A stretch of DNA of 64,000 bases from the NCBI GenBank assembly GCA_050031985.1, contig JBNAIG010000034.1:11588-75587 (forward strand). The letters run 5' to 3'. Both the position numbers and the translations under genes were made by a program. The stretch comes from SZUA-368 sp028533045 (GTDB taxonomy: Bacteria > Spirochaetota > Spirochaetia > DSM-2461). A model generated the notes under the pieces. It was not told where the DNA came from, did no database searches, and saw nothing but the letters and a program-made list of their open reading frames with translations. This document shows positions 7,020 to 14,107 of this stretch, piece after piece (positions within the stretch are counted from its first letter, which is position 1; the number at the start of each line of letters is the position of its first letter).

Positions 7020-8504
7020 CTAGTTATTTTGATATTCAAAAGCCCCTATATCTAAACCATTGCCCATAAGTCTGGGCCTGGAGTAGATATCTATAAGTAA
7101 TTCATCTCCCTCGTAGGAGAGACCTGCATCAATAAGGGGGCTATCCGAAGCAGGTGTATAATCCCGTGGTAAATAATAACCTACGTATTCATCCAGTAGG
7201 GACAAATTCTCCAGGGAAGAAACAGTCATATTGTTACTTACAGTTGTATTATCGCTGGAGTAGGAAATATCATCACCTACGTCAATCATAAGATTGTTGT
7301 AGAAAACATTATCTACGCTTTCCGATGAATTCGAATTGAAGGCCTTACCCTCAATAGAGATAAAGGTATTATTTACAACTCGGTAACTTTTATTTTCATA
7401 GGGACTCCTGTCCCCCAGCTGGATTCCATTAGACTCTATGTTTTCGATCACATTGCTATAGATCAAATTATCAAAGCCTGTAACATGCAAGGCAATTCCG
7501 GTTCCCCTATTTATATAGTTACTATAGACCGAGGCGGTCGTTCCGGGGTTAATCATAATACCTGCCTGTTGAGAGGATTTCTCTTCTATTCCGTAGTCTA
7601 ATACGGTATTATGGTGTATAGAGCCCCCTTCAATGGCTCCTCCCAGCTGAATCCCGTCCCAACCTGTGCCGTCGGTAATATTGTTATATATCTCCACATT
7701 GACCATATTCGGCTGCCAGAGGGTTTCACCGCTGCAATCGTCATTGGTAAATCCCACCTCCCATTTGGAGCCGCCTATATAAAATCCCTCATTCTCTACA
7801 TCATGAACGTAGTTGTGATGAATGTAAGTCTCCTCCTGAGTGTAGGTGTCCCGGTTTGACGATCCGTCACATGTGGGCTTTGTTACAACCCATATACCAA
7901 TACTCGTATTGGTAACTTCCAGGTGATCGATCTCGATATGGTCCGTTTGAAGTTGCCCTCTAAAACCGGAAACTTTACTGCCGTTCAATTTTATCCCGTA
8001 GGTATGTGAGGATGAACCGGTTCCGGTAATCCTAAGGTATTTACTACTGTTAACATGCAAAAGATCGGCCGTCTCATTGGCCTCCATTACAACCTGACCG
8101 TCACAATTGATAAAGGTGAACGGATTTTCCTCTGTACCTTCGAAATTACGAATTAATAGGGCGCCCCGATCCCCGGCCCTGATTCCTATTATCGCTCCCG
8201 GTTCCAGACCCAAATCATCGTTATCGACTAAATACACTCCATTTTCTACAATGTAATCCACTTCATCGCTTGTCACATCGCCATATTCACAGGAATTGTT
8301 AGAATATACCGCATCGGCATCATAACTTTCCGATTCGGAGTCAATACAGCCCAGATACTCCGATTCGAGGATAGTCTGGATCCCCTGGTAATCAACTACC
8401 ACAGAAGAATTTGATGATCCTTCGAATAGAAAGGAGCAGGACATATAAACAAATAGACTGTTTATAGCAAGCAAACCAAATTTCACAAAAGAACTAAACC
8501 TCAT
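7020..8504 (-). CDS. Putative lipoprotein with right-handed parallel beta-helix
   Basis: About 494 residues from the ATG at 8504, which has GGAGAG upstream. A signal peptide ends in FVYMSC, a spirochaete-style lipobox, so the protein is probably lipidated and surface or periplasmic. The body is a series of short strand repeats such as NVEIYNNITDGTGWDGIQLG, GSIHHNTVLDYGI and NLIYSNVIENIESNGIQLG. These are typical of parallel beta-helix (PbH1) proteins, many of which bind or cleave polysaccharides. The C-terminus ends with RPRLMGNGLDIGAFEYQ, the DxGAxEY tail common in bacterial beta-helix proteins. No specific lyase residues can be assigned. It has its own promoter and no obvious operon partners. 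Confidence 0.85.
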   Translation of the reverse strand: MRFSSFVKFGLLAINSLFVYMSCSFLFEGSSNSSVVVDYQGIQTILESEYLGCIDSESESYDADAVYSNNSCEYGDVTSDEVDYIVENGVYLVDNDDLGLEPGAIIGIRAGDRGALLIRNFEGTEENPFTFINCDGQVVMEANETADLLHVNSSKYLRITGTGSSSHTYGIKLNGSKVSGFRGQLQTDHIEIDHLEVTNTSIGIWVVTKPTCDGSSNRDTYTQEETYIHHNYVHDVENEGFYIGGSKWEVGFTNDDCSGETLWQPNMVNVEIYNNITDGTGWDGIQLGGAIEGGSIHHNTVLDYGIEEKSSQQAGIMINPGTTASVYSNYINRGTGIALHVTGFDNLIYSNVIENIESNGIQLGDRSPYENKSYRVVNNTFISIEGKAFNSNSSESVDNVFYNNLMIDVGDDISYSSDNTTVSNNMTVSSLENLSLLDEYVGYYLPRDYTPASDSPLIDAGLSYEGDELLIDIYSRPRLMGNGLDIGAFEYQNN

Positions 8505-8529
8505 AATCAGGGAACTCTCCATTTTTTTA

Positions 8530-8557
8530 TATTTAAATACATTTTTGCTATTACCAA
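8530..8557 (-). promoter_or_regulatory. Possible promoter of the beta-helix lipoprotein gene
   Basis: Minus-strand TTGGTA (8552-8557), a 16-base spacer and TAAATA (8530-8535) in a very A+T-rich stretch. The leader would be about 20 bases, with GGAGAG before the ATG at 8504. Confidence 0.5.
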
Positions 8558-8648
8558 TTCATTGCTTGTGATTTTACTCAATGTTCACAAAATTATCAAC
8601 AACAGGTCTTACAATAACCCACACGGGACTGGACAAGGGATTGGAGCG

Positions 8649-8715
8649 ATGGCTGCAAGCCAGACCGAAGGGCCGGAGCGAAGCGGAGTCGCGCAAAGCC
8701 CGGTGGCGTAGCCAT
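8649..8715. repeat. G+C-rich nested dyad element (REP-like)
   Basis: A 67-base block in an otherwise A+T-rich intergenic region. The outer arms are ATGGCT (8649-8654) and AGCCAT (8710-8715). Inside lie ACCGaaGGGC against GCCCGGT and an innermost GCGA/TCGC. It lies just upstream of the ttcA promoter. Its composition and nested symmetry resemble mobile palindromic intergenic repeats. I see no second copy in this window, so calling it a dispersed repeat is inference. Confidence 0.5.
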
Positions 8716-8725
8716 GGCCCCATAT

Positions 8726-8754
8726 TTGACTATCCCCTCCTTAAACATTATAGT
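8726..8754 (+). promoter_or_regulatory. Promoter of ttcA, leaderless type
   Basis: TTGACT (8726-8731), a 17-base spacer and TATAGT (8749-8754), followed by GGGGCT and then the ATG at 8761. Only 6 bases separate the -10 box from the start codon, so the A of the ATG is the expected +1. Confidence 0.75.
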
Positions 8755-8760
8755 GGGGCT

Positions 8761-9492
8761 ATGTCATCTAAAAACAAGCTTTCCAGAAAAATCGACAAGG
8801 CGATTTTGCAATACGAACTGATTGAGCCGGGGGATCGAATTCTTCTGGCTATTTCCGGGGGGAAGGACTCTCTGACCCTTGCATATCACTTGATCCACAA
8901 GCAACGGGGTTTTCCTATTCCCTTTGAACTGGAGGCTGTTCACATTCAGCCGGACTTTCCCAACGGTGCTGACGACAAGAGTTTTCTTAAGCTGATGGAG
9001 GAGTGGGGGCTGCCCTGCCGGGTGATTCAGGTTCCCGTTAAGGAGAGGCTTAAGCCGGGGCGCAAGATGAACTGTTACTGGTGCAGTACCCAGCGTCGGA
9101 TGGAGCTGATGAAACAGGCGGAAGAGCTGAATTGCAGCAAGATCGCTCTGGGCCATCACATGGATGATATTCTGGAAACATTCCTTATGAATATGGCTTA
9201 CAAGGGGGAGATGTCCACCATGCTTCCCAAGCTAAAATACGATAACTATCCCTATACGGTGATTCGCCCTCTGGCCTATGTTCACGAGGCGGAAATTGTG
9301 ACGTTTGCGGAGCAGATGGACTTTAAGAAGATCTCCTGCGCCTGTAATTTCGATACCACAAGCAAGCGTCACCCGGCGAGGGACGCCATTGATACGCTGG
9401 CGATAAACGCATCCGTAAGGGATACGATGTTCAAGGCGTTGAGTAATCCCAACATGCGCTATTTGATGGGCGGGGACGGGGATAAAAAATAA
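8761..9492 (+). CDS. ttcA: tRNA 2-thiocytidine synthetase TtcA-like protein
   Basis: 243 residues from the ATG at 8761. The frame is open 60 codons further upstream, but that part reads through a structured non-coding element and the promoter. The PP-loop SGGKDSLT adenylates the target cytidine. The CxxC pair in NCYWCSTQRR and a further Cys group in SCACNF fit the iron-sulfur ligands of TtcA, which thiolates C32 of tRNA. ALGHHMDDILETFLMN is the characteristic second motif. It is somewhat shorter than E. coli TtcA. A hairpin terminator follows at once. TtcA-like paralogues with other tRNA targets cannot be excluded. Confidence 0.85.
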   Translation: MSSKNKLSRKIDKAILQYELIEPGDRILLAISGGKDSLTLAYHLIHKQRGFPIPFELEAVHIQPDFPNGADDKSFLKLMEEWGLPCRVIQVPVKERLKPGRKMNCYWCSTQRRMELMKQAEELNCSKIALGHHMDDILETFLMNMAYKGEMSTMLPKLKYDNYPYTVIRPLAYVHEAEIVTFAEQMDFKKISCACNFDTTSKRHPARDAIDTLAINASVRDTMFKALSNPNMRYLMGGDGDKK

Positions 9493-9524
9493 GGCAAGCA
9501 ACCCTGTGGGGTCACTTGCCTTTA
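9491..9524. terminator. Bidirectional terminator between ttcA and the ABC-F gene
   Basis: Perfect 8-bp stem AAGGCAAG (9491-9498) and CTTGCCTT (9515-9522). On the plus strand TTTATC follows. On the minus strand the stem is followed by ATTTTTTATC. It overlaps the ttcA stop codon and can serve both convergent genes. Confidence 0.75.
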
Positions 9525-9540
9525 TCCTGAAGAGAGAGTC

Positions 9541-11178
9541 TTAGATAGAGAGTCTCACGTGGCTTCCGCCGTACATCTCTTCTCTGAGCTTCTGAATCTC
9601 TTCGCTTTCCAGATAATCGTCGAAGGGGATGCGCTTGTCGATAATTCCCTTGGGTGTGAACTCGATGATGCGGTTGGCCGCTGTCTGGATGAGCTGGTGG
9701 TCATGGGTGTTGAAGAGTACCGGATAGGGGAACTCGCTCAAACCGCTGTTCAGGGATGTGATGGATTCAAGGTCCAGGTGGGCGGTGGGTTCGTCCAGGA
9801 TGAGGACGTTCGCACCGGAAAGCATCATTCGAGAGAGCATACAGCGTACTTTTTCTCCCCCGGAGAGAACATTTACCTTCTTGAGCGACTCGTCACCGGA
9901 GAAGAGCATTCTTCCCAGGAAGCCTCGTACGTAGGACTCCTCCTCTTCTTCGGAGTACTGACGCAGCCAGTCGGTCATGTTAATGTCGCTGTCAAAAAAT
10001 TTGGTGTTGTCCTTGGGAAAGTAGTTGGTGGTGATGGTTACCCCCCACTTGTACTCCCCTGCATCCGGTTCCATTTCGCCGGAGAGGATGTCAAAAAGAA
10101 CGGTCTTGGCCAGGTTATTGGGGCCGACGAAGGCGATTTTATCGCCGTTTTCTATGTTAAAAGTCAGGTTATCCAGGACTTTCTCGCCGTCAACCGTTTT
10201 AGTAAGGCCTTCCACTTCCAATACCATCTTGCCCGGTTCCCGTTCGGGCTTGAAGGCCACATAGGGGAAACGGCGGGAGGTTCGGGGGAGGTCCTGTAGT
10301 TCCAGCTTGTCCAGCTCTTTCTTACGGCTGGTGGCCTGCTTGGATCGGGCCGCATTGGAGGAGAACCGGGAGATAAACTCTTTAAGTTCCGCCGCTTTGG
10401 CATCGGCTTTTTTAGCCTGTTCCTTCTGCAGTTTGGCAGAAAGCTGACTGGCCTTCCACCAGAATTCGTAGTTACCCGTGTAGAGGCTGATTTTCTGATA
10501 GTCGATATCGGCAATGTGGGTGCAGACTTTATTGAGGAAGTGCCGGTCATGGGAAACTACGATAACCGTGTTATTAAAACGGTAAAGAAAGTTTTCCAGC
10601 CAGGTAATAGATTCCAGGTCCAAGTGGTTGGTAGGCTCATCGAGGAGAAGTACATCGGGGTTGCCAAAGAGTGCCTGGGCCAGAAGAATGCGAACCTTAA
10701 TGTTATCTTCCAAATCGCCCATTTTCTTTTCGTGAAACTCTTCGCCTACACCCAGACCATTGAGAAGGGAGGAAGCTTCGCTCTCCGCTTCGTATCCGCC
10801 CATATCGGCGAATTCCCCTTCCAGTTCGGCCACTTTCATGCCCTCTTCATCGGTCATGTCCGCCTTGCTGTAGAGATATTCCCGTTCCTTCATGATCTCA
10901 TACATCTTTTTGTGGCCCATGATAACCGTTTCCAGAACCGGATGCTCGTCATAGGCAAAGTGGTCCTGTTCAAGGACGGTCATTCGCTCGCCTTTGGGAA
11001 GAACGATATCACCCGTGTCGGCCTCCTGCTTCCCCGAGAGGATTTTGATAAAAGTCGATTTACCGGCACCGTTGGCACCGATGAGGCCGTAGCAGTTGCC
11101 CGGATTGAATTTGATGTTAACGTTTTTAAAAAGTACCCTCTTTCCGAAGGACAGACCAATATTTGATACGGTAAGCAA
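9541..11178 (-). CDS. ABC-F family ATPase, YbiT type
   Basis: 545 residues with two ABC ATPase domains and no membrane segment. ABC-F proteins act on the ribosome E site in translation. Domain 1 has Walker A GANGAGKSTF and LLLDEPTNHLDLESITWL, but its signature reads GDLEDNIKVRILLAQ in place of LSGGQ. Domain 2 has an altered P-loop (GPNNLAKTV), an intact LSGGEKVRCML, and ILDEPTAHLDLESI. From memory, a degenerate first signature is also seen in E. coli YbiT, and the linker SRFSSNAARSKQATSRKK matches that subgroup. The start is TTG at 11178 with AGGAG 6 bases upstream. The gene has a leader with a terminator-like hairpin (see 11203-11235). Confidence 0.9.
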   Translation of the reverse strand: MLTVSNIGLSFGKRVLFKNVNIKFNPGNCYGLIGANGAGKSTFIKILSGKQEADTGDIVLPKGERMTVLEQDHFAYDEHPVLETVIMGHKKMYEIMKEREYLYSKADMTDEEGMKVAELEGEFADMGGYEAESEASSLLNGLGVGEEFHEKKMGDLEDNIKVRILLAQALFGNPDVLLLDEPTNHLDLESITWLENFLYRFNNTVIVVSHDRHFLNKVCTHIADIDYQKISLYTGNYEFWWKASQLSAKLQKEQAKKADAKAAELKEFISRFSSNAARSKQATSRKKELDKLELQDLPRTSRRFPYVAFKPEREPGKMVLEVEGLTKTVDGEKVLDNLTFNIENGDKIAFVGPNNLAKTVLFDILSGEMEPDAGEYKWGVTITTNYFPKDNTKFFDSDINMTDWLRQYSEEEEESYVRGFLGRMLFSGDESLKKVNVLSGGEKVRCMLSRMMLSGANVLILDEPTAHLDLESITSLNSGLSEFPYPVLFNTHDHQLIQTAANRIIEFTPKGIIDKRIPFDDYLESEEIQKLREEMYGGSHVRLSI

Positions 11179-11202
11179 TTGTTTCTCCTGATATGAACAG
11201 AT

Positions 11203-11235
11203 AAAAGGACGGCAACCCTGGCGGATTCCGTCCTT
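11203..11235 (-). terminator. Attenuator-like hairpin in the ABC-F leader
   Basis: In the transcript of the ABC-F gene, AAGGACGG (11228-11235) pairs with CCGTCCTT (11205-11212) across a 15-base loop, and the arm is followed by TT and ATC (four T in total). It sits between promoter and start codon, about 25 bases before the TTG. The tail is short, so termination would be partial. Confidence 0.5.
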
Positions 11236-11244
11236 AACACCTGT

Positions 11245-11273
11245 ATTATTCGTTTTAGCGTACCCCTTGTCAA
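11245..11273 (-). promoter_or_regulatory. Promoter of the ABC-F gene
   Basis: Minus-strand TTGACA (11268-11273), a 17-base spacer and AATAAT (11245-11250). The predicted leader is about 60 bases and contains the hairpin at 11203-11235. Confidence 0.7.
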
Positions 11274-11281
11274 GGTCTGGG

Positions 11282-11517
11282 GAACTATTCCTTTACTACG
11301 GAGAGATTCTGATTCCCTTCGATGCCACCAATATCCATTACGAAGGGGAGCTGGTCATTATATTTGGACGAAGCGAGACAGGCTATCTTCGCGGTGACCG
11401 GGGGATGTGATTTTTACGGGAACTCCGGGAAGAACACAAGCTGTTAACGAGGGGAACGTTGTTGAAGTTCATATTGAAGGAGTGGGGACTTTGATAAATC
11501 GTTTTGTGTGGGAATAA
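11282..11517 (+). pseudogene. Fumarylacetoacetate hydrolase family remnant
   Basis: Two separated pieces of an FAH-family gene are readable. From 11282 the frame gives ELFLYYGEILIPFDATNIHY, then EGELVIIFGR: the family's conserved HYEGEL motif. It runs into a stop at about 11410. In another frame, PGDVIFTGTPGRTQAVNEG and VVEVHIEGVGTLINRFVWE follow to a TAA at 11517, which is the typical C-terminus. The catalytic middle, normally about 80 or more residues, and the N-terminus are missing. The gene is thus truncated, internally deleted and frameshifted. It fills most of the otherwise geneless stretch between the ABC-F promoter and the efflux operon. Confidence 0.85.
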
Positions 11518-11546
11518 TAAACCTTAAAAAAACTTTCCCGCCTTTT

Positions 11547-11605
11547 CCTTGAAATAAGCCTTCTCTCTGACTTACAGTTAAAACTGATACGACCCTATTT
11601 CAAGG
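11547..11605 (+). promoter_or_regulatory. Promoter and putative operator of the efflux operon
   Basis: TTGAAA (11549-11554), an 18-base spacer and TACAGT (11573-11578) form a likely promoter. A perfect 10-bp inverted repeat, CCTTGAAATA (11547-11556) and TATTTCAAGG (11596-11605), brackets it; the right arm contains the AAGGA ribosome-binding site. A second dyad, CAGTT-AA-AACTG (11575-11586), overlaps the -10 box. Such symmetry suggests control by a dimeric repressor, but no regulator gene lies next door. Confidence 0.6.
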
Positions 11606-11612
11606 AATAAAA

Positions 11613-12962
11613 ATGAAAAAGAATCCTTTTCCTTCCCTCCTTTTCCTTTTTTGCGGCCTTACTGTTCTTTCTATGAACCTTTCGGCCCTGGAATTAACCG
11701 TAGACGAGGCGGTAGAGATGGCTTTGACACAAAACCTAAGCCTTAAGCAGGAAAAAATCGACCGGGATATGAAGGAGAGGGAGGCCGACTCCTACTGGAA
11801 TCGCTTTCTTCCCGATGTCTATGCCGGGGCGGATCTTTGGCGGACCGATGCTTACACGGACGATGCCCTTTACAGCTACTTCTATAACGACCTTCTTGGG
11901 ACGGACTACTTCACCCAACCTTGGTTCTTAACTGCCTTTGTCGATCTTAGCCTGGACCTTTCTGCTTCCACTGCTTCCGACATAAAAGCGACACGCCAGG
12001 AGTTCGAGGCGGGCCAAATCAGCTTTGAAACGACTTCCCGAGCCCTGGAGCGGGATGTGAGGATTCAGTACTACGGTCTTCTGATCGTGAAAGAAACCAT
12101 CGGGATTTACGAGCAGATGCTGGAAACGGCCCTGCAGAATTACGATAGGGCCAGAAGGAACTTCGAGCTGGGTAACGCCCGGAAAGTGGATATGCTCAGC
12201 TATCAGGTGAATTACGAAAGCCTTAAACCGGAGCTGATTGAAATTCAGAATATCTATGAAACAAGGCTGCTCGAGTTCAAAAGGATCATCGGCCTGGCCG
12301 TGGAAGATGAGCTTACCCTTTCCGATAGGGTTGACCCGGAGATCCGCCCTGTTGACGAAGAGGAAAGACTGATTTCTTTGGGGCTTAAGAATAACCTTGA
12401 GCTGCAGGCGATTCGGAAGCAGCAGGAGATCCTTAAAACCCGTACCAATGAGGCCTCTCTGGGAACCAGAACACCCCAATTCGGCCTATCCTACAGCTAC
12501 ACCCCTACCCTGTATGACCCGGCCGAATCGGATTGGCAAGAGGATTGGAGCGACAGCAGCAGCCAGCTGGACCTTACCGTAACAATTCCCTTGAACGGCT
12601 TTATTCCCCATTCGGAGATGAATCTTATTGTTAAAAACTTAAAGGACGAACAGGAGAAACTGCAGTTGTTCTATGACGATGCGAGCCGACAGACCTGCCA
12701 GGCCATGGAGGAACTTATCCTAAGCATTAATAAATCGGTTAAGGCCATTGAGGTGCACCGGCTGAGCATTGAGCTGGCCCGGGAAAACTACTCCATCATC
12801 GAAGAGTCCTATAATGAAGGGGCCGCCGATTATCTTTCGGTCCAGACGGCCCAGGACAACTTGAACCTGGCCCTAATTAGTGAAAAGAACGAGCTGCTGA
12901 CCTATCTTTCGTCCCGGCTCTACCTGGAATATATGGTTAACGAAACAGAGGAGATTAAGTAA
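11613..12962 (+). CDS. TolC-family outer-membrane efflux protein
   Basis: 449 residues with a signal peptide (residues 1 to about 25, LTVLSMNLSALELT) followed by ELTVDEAVEMALTQNLSLKQ, the standard opening of TolC-like factors. Two long helical hairpin halves follow with the family's internal duplication. The second half contains LSIELARENYSIIEESYNEG and LSVQTAQDNLNLALI. It forms the outer-membrane channel of the tripartite pump encoded by the next two genes. Its stop codon overlaps the adaptor start region by one base (TAATG). The ribosome-binding site AAGGA lies in the right arm of the upstream inverted repeat. Confidence 0.92.
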   Translation: MKKNPFPSLLFLFCGLTVLSMNLSALELTVDEAVEMALTQNLSLKQEKIDRDMKEREADSYWNRFLPDVYAGADLWRTDAYTDDALYSYFYNDLLGTDYFTQPWFLTAFVDLSLDLSASTASDIKATRQEFEAGQISFETTSRALERDVRIQYYGLLIVKETIGIYEQMLETALQNYDRARRNFELGNARKVDMLSYQVNYESLKPELIEIQNIYETRLLEFKRIIGLAVEDELTLSDRVDPEIRPVDEEERLISLGLKNNLELQAIRKQQEILKTRTNEASLGTRTPQFGLSYSYTPTLYDPAESDWQEDWSDSSSQLDLTVTIPLNGFIPHSEMNLIVKNLKDEQEKLQLFYDDASRQTCQAMEELILSINKSVKAIEVHRLSIELARENYSIIEESYNEGAADYLSVQTAQDNLNLALISEKNELLTYLSSRLYLEYMVNETEEIK

Positions 12963-14104
12963 TGAAGAAGCTTAAAGAGCATATGGAAGAAGGAAGAGGC
13001 GCGGCCTACGAACATTTTATAAAACACAGAAGAAAGATGCGATTCGTCGTTCTTGCTGTACTGATTGCAGTCATTGTGGGGGGGCAATTTATGAAAAAGC
13101 CCGCCGAAGAGCTGGAAGAGGAGATGCAGATCCGACCGGCCAAGGTGATGGAACTCAAAGAAGAGGAACATGTGATCACCCGGGTTTTTCCGGGAAGAGT
13201 CAAGGCTTCACAAAATATTGATTTAACCTTTGACGTTCCCGGACGGCTTATGGAGTTTCAGGTTCTCGAAGGGGAAGAACTTCAAAAGGGTGATTTGATT
13301 GCCCGATTGGAACCCGGTAACTATCAGAGCAATATGAATGCTGCCAAGGCCCAGTATGAAAAGGCAGAACTGGACTATAATCGTTCGGTTGAGCTATTCG
13401 AGGGAGAGCTGATCGCGGAAACGAAACTGGAATTCGACAAGGTGAATTACGATGTGGCCAAATCGGCCTATGAAACGGCCCGACGCGCCTATGAGGATAC
13501 TTTTATTTACGCTCCCTACGACGGTGTGGTAGCCAGCAAGTATGTCAACGGTCTTATTCAGGTTTCTCCGGGTATGCCTATTGTCAACTACCAGTCCCTT
13601 AACAAACTGGATCTGGTGGTAGATATCCCTGAAAGTATGTTCACCTATCTTCCCGACTTGGAATTGGACGCCATTGATATCACCGCCCACTTCGCCGATG
13701 CGGAGAAGATTTATCCCCTGGAAGTAAAAGAATTTTCCACGGTGGCCGATGTCCGCACCAAAACCTACAGCGCCACAATGACAATGGACAGTCCCGATGA
13801 CCAGCTGGTGCTGTCCGGAATGACTGCGACGGTTACTATAGAGATCCACCGACCGGTCGAAGAGAACGAAAATACCTTCTATATCCCTTCCCAGGCGGTT
13901 ATTTACGATGTGGAATCGCGGGATTCCATGGTTTGGGTGGTAGATGAGAACAAGGCTGTACAGAGAAGACTGATTAAAACAGGCAGTATGGCGGGAGACC
14001 AGATCCAGATTACGGAAGGTCTGGAAATGGGTGAAATCGTAGTGGTTGCCGGGGCTCATCAGCTTTCCGAAGGCCAGATCATCCGATTTTACAACGAAGG
14101 ATAA
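12962..14104 (+). CDS. RND efflux periplasmic adaptor (membrane fusion protein)
   Basis: 380 residues: a cytoplasmic N-terminus, one membrane anchor (about residues 25-40, FVVLAVLIAVIVGGQF), then a split biotinyl-lipoyl domain (GRLMEFQVLEGEELQKGDLI and FIYAPYDGVVASKYVNG) enclosing a short helical hairpin, and beta-barrel and membrane-proximal domains. This is the HlyD/AcrA architecture. It bridges the RND pump and the TolC-like channel. Its genes overlap or abut on both sides, so the three are one operon. No lipobox is seen; it is anchored by the helix. Confidence 0.92.
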   Translation: MKKLKEHMEEGRGAAYEHFIKHRRKMRFVVLAVLIAVIVGGQFMKKPAEELEEEMQIRPAKVMELKEEEHVITRVFPGRVKASQNIDLTFDVPGRLMEFQVLEGEELQKGDLIARLEPGNYQSNMNAAKAQYEKAELDYNRSVELFEGELIAETKLEFDKVNYDVAKSAYETARRAYEDTFIYAPYDGVVASKYVNGLIQVSPGMPIVNYQSLNKLDLVVDIPESMFTYLPDLELDAIDITAHFADAEKIYPLEVKEFSTVADVRTKTYSATMTMDSPDDQLVLSGMTATVTIEIHRPVEENENTFYIPSQAVIYDVESRDSMVWVVDENKAVQRRLIKTGSMAGDQIQITEGLEMGEIVVVAGAHQLSEGQIIRFYNEG

Positions 14105-14107
14105 TCC

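Noticed and set aside
8581..8760. A 60-residue N-terminal extension of ttcA
   Set aside because: It reads through a palindromic element and the promoter, and TtcA homology begins after the ATG at 8761.
11282..11517. A short functional FAH-family protein
   Set aside because: The two homologous pieces are in different frames with a stop between them, and the catalytic middle is missing.
11547..11605. An RNA hairpin masking the TolC ribosome-binding site
   Set aside because: The left arm overlaps the -35 box, so it would not be in the transcript from the promoter seen. A DNA operator is the better reading.
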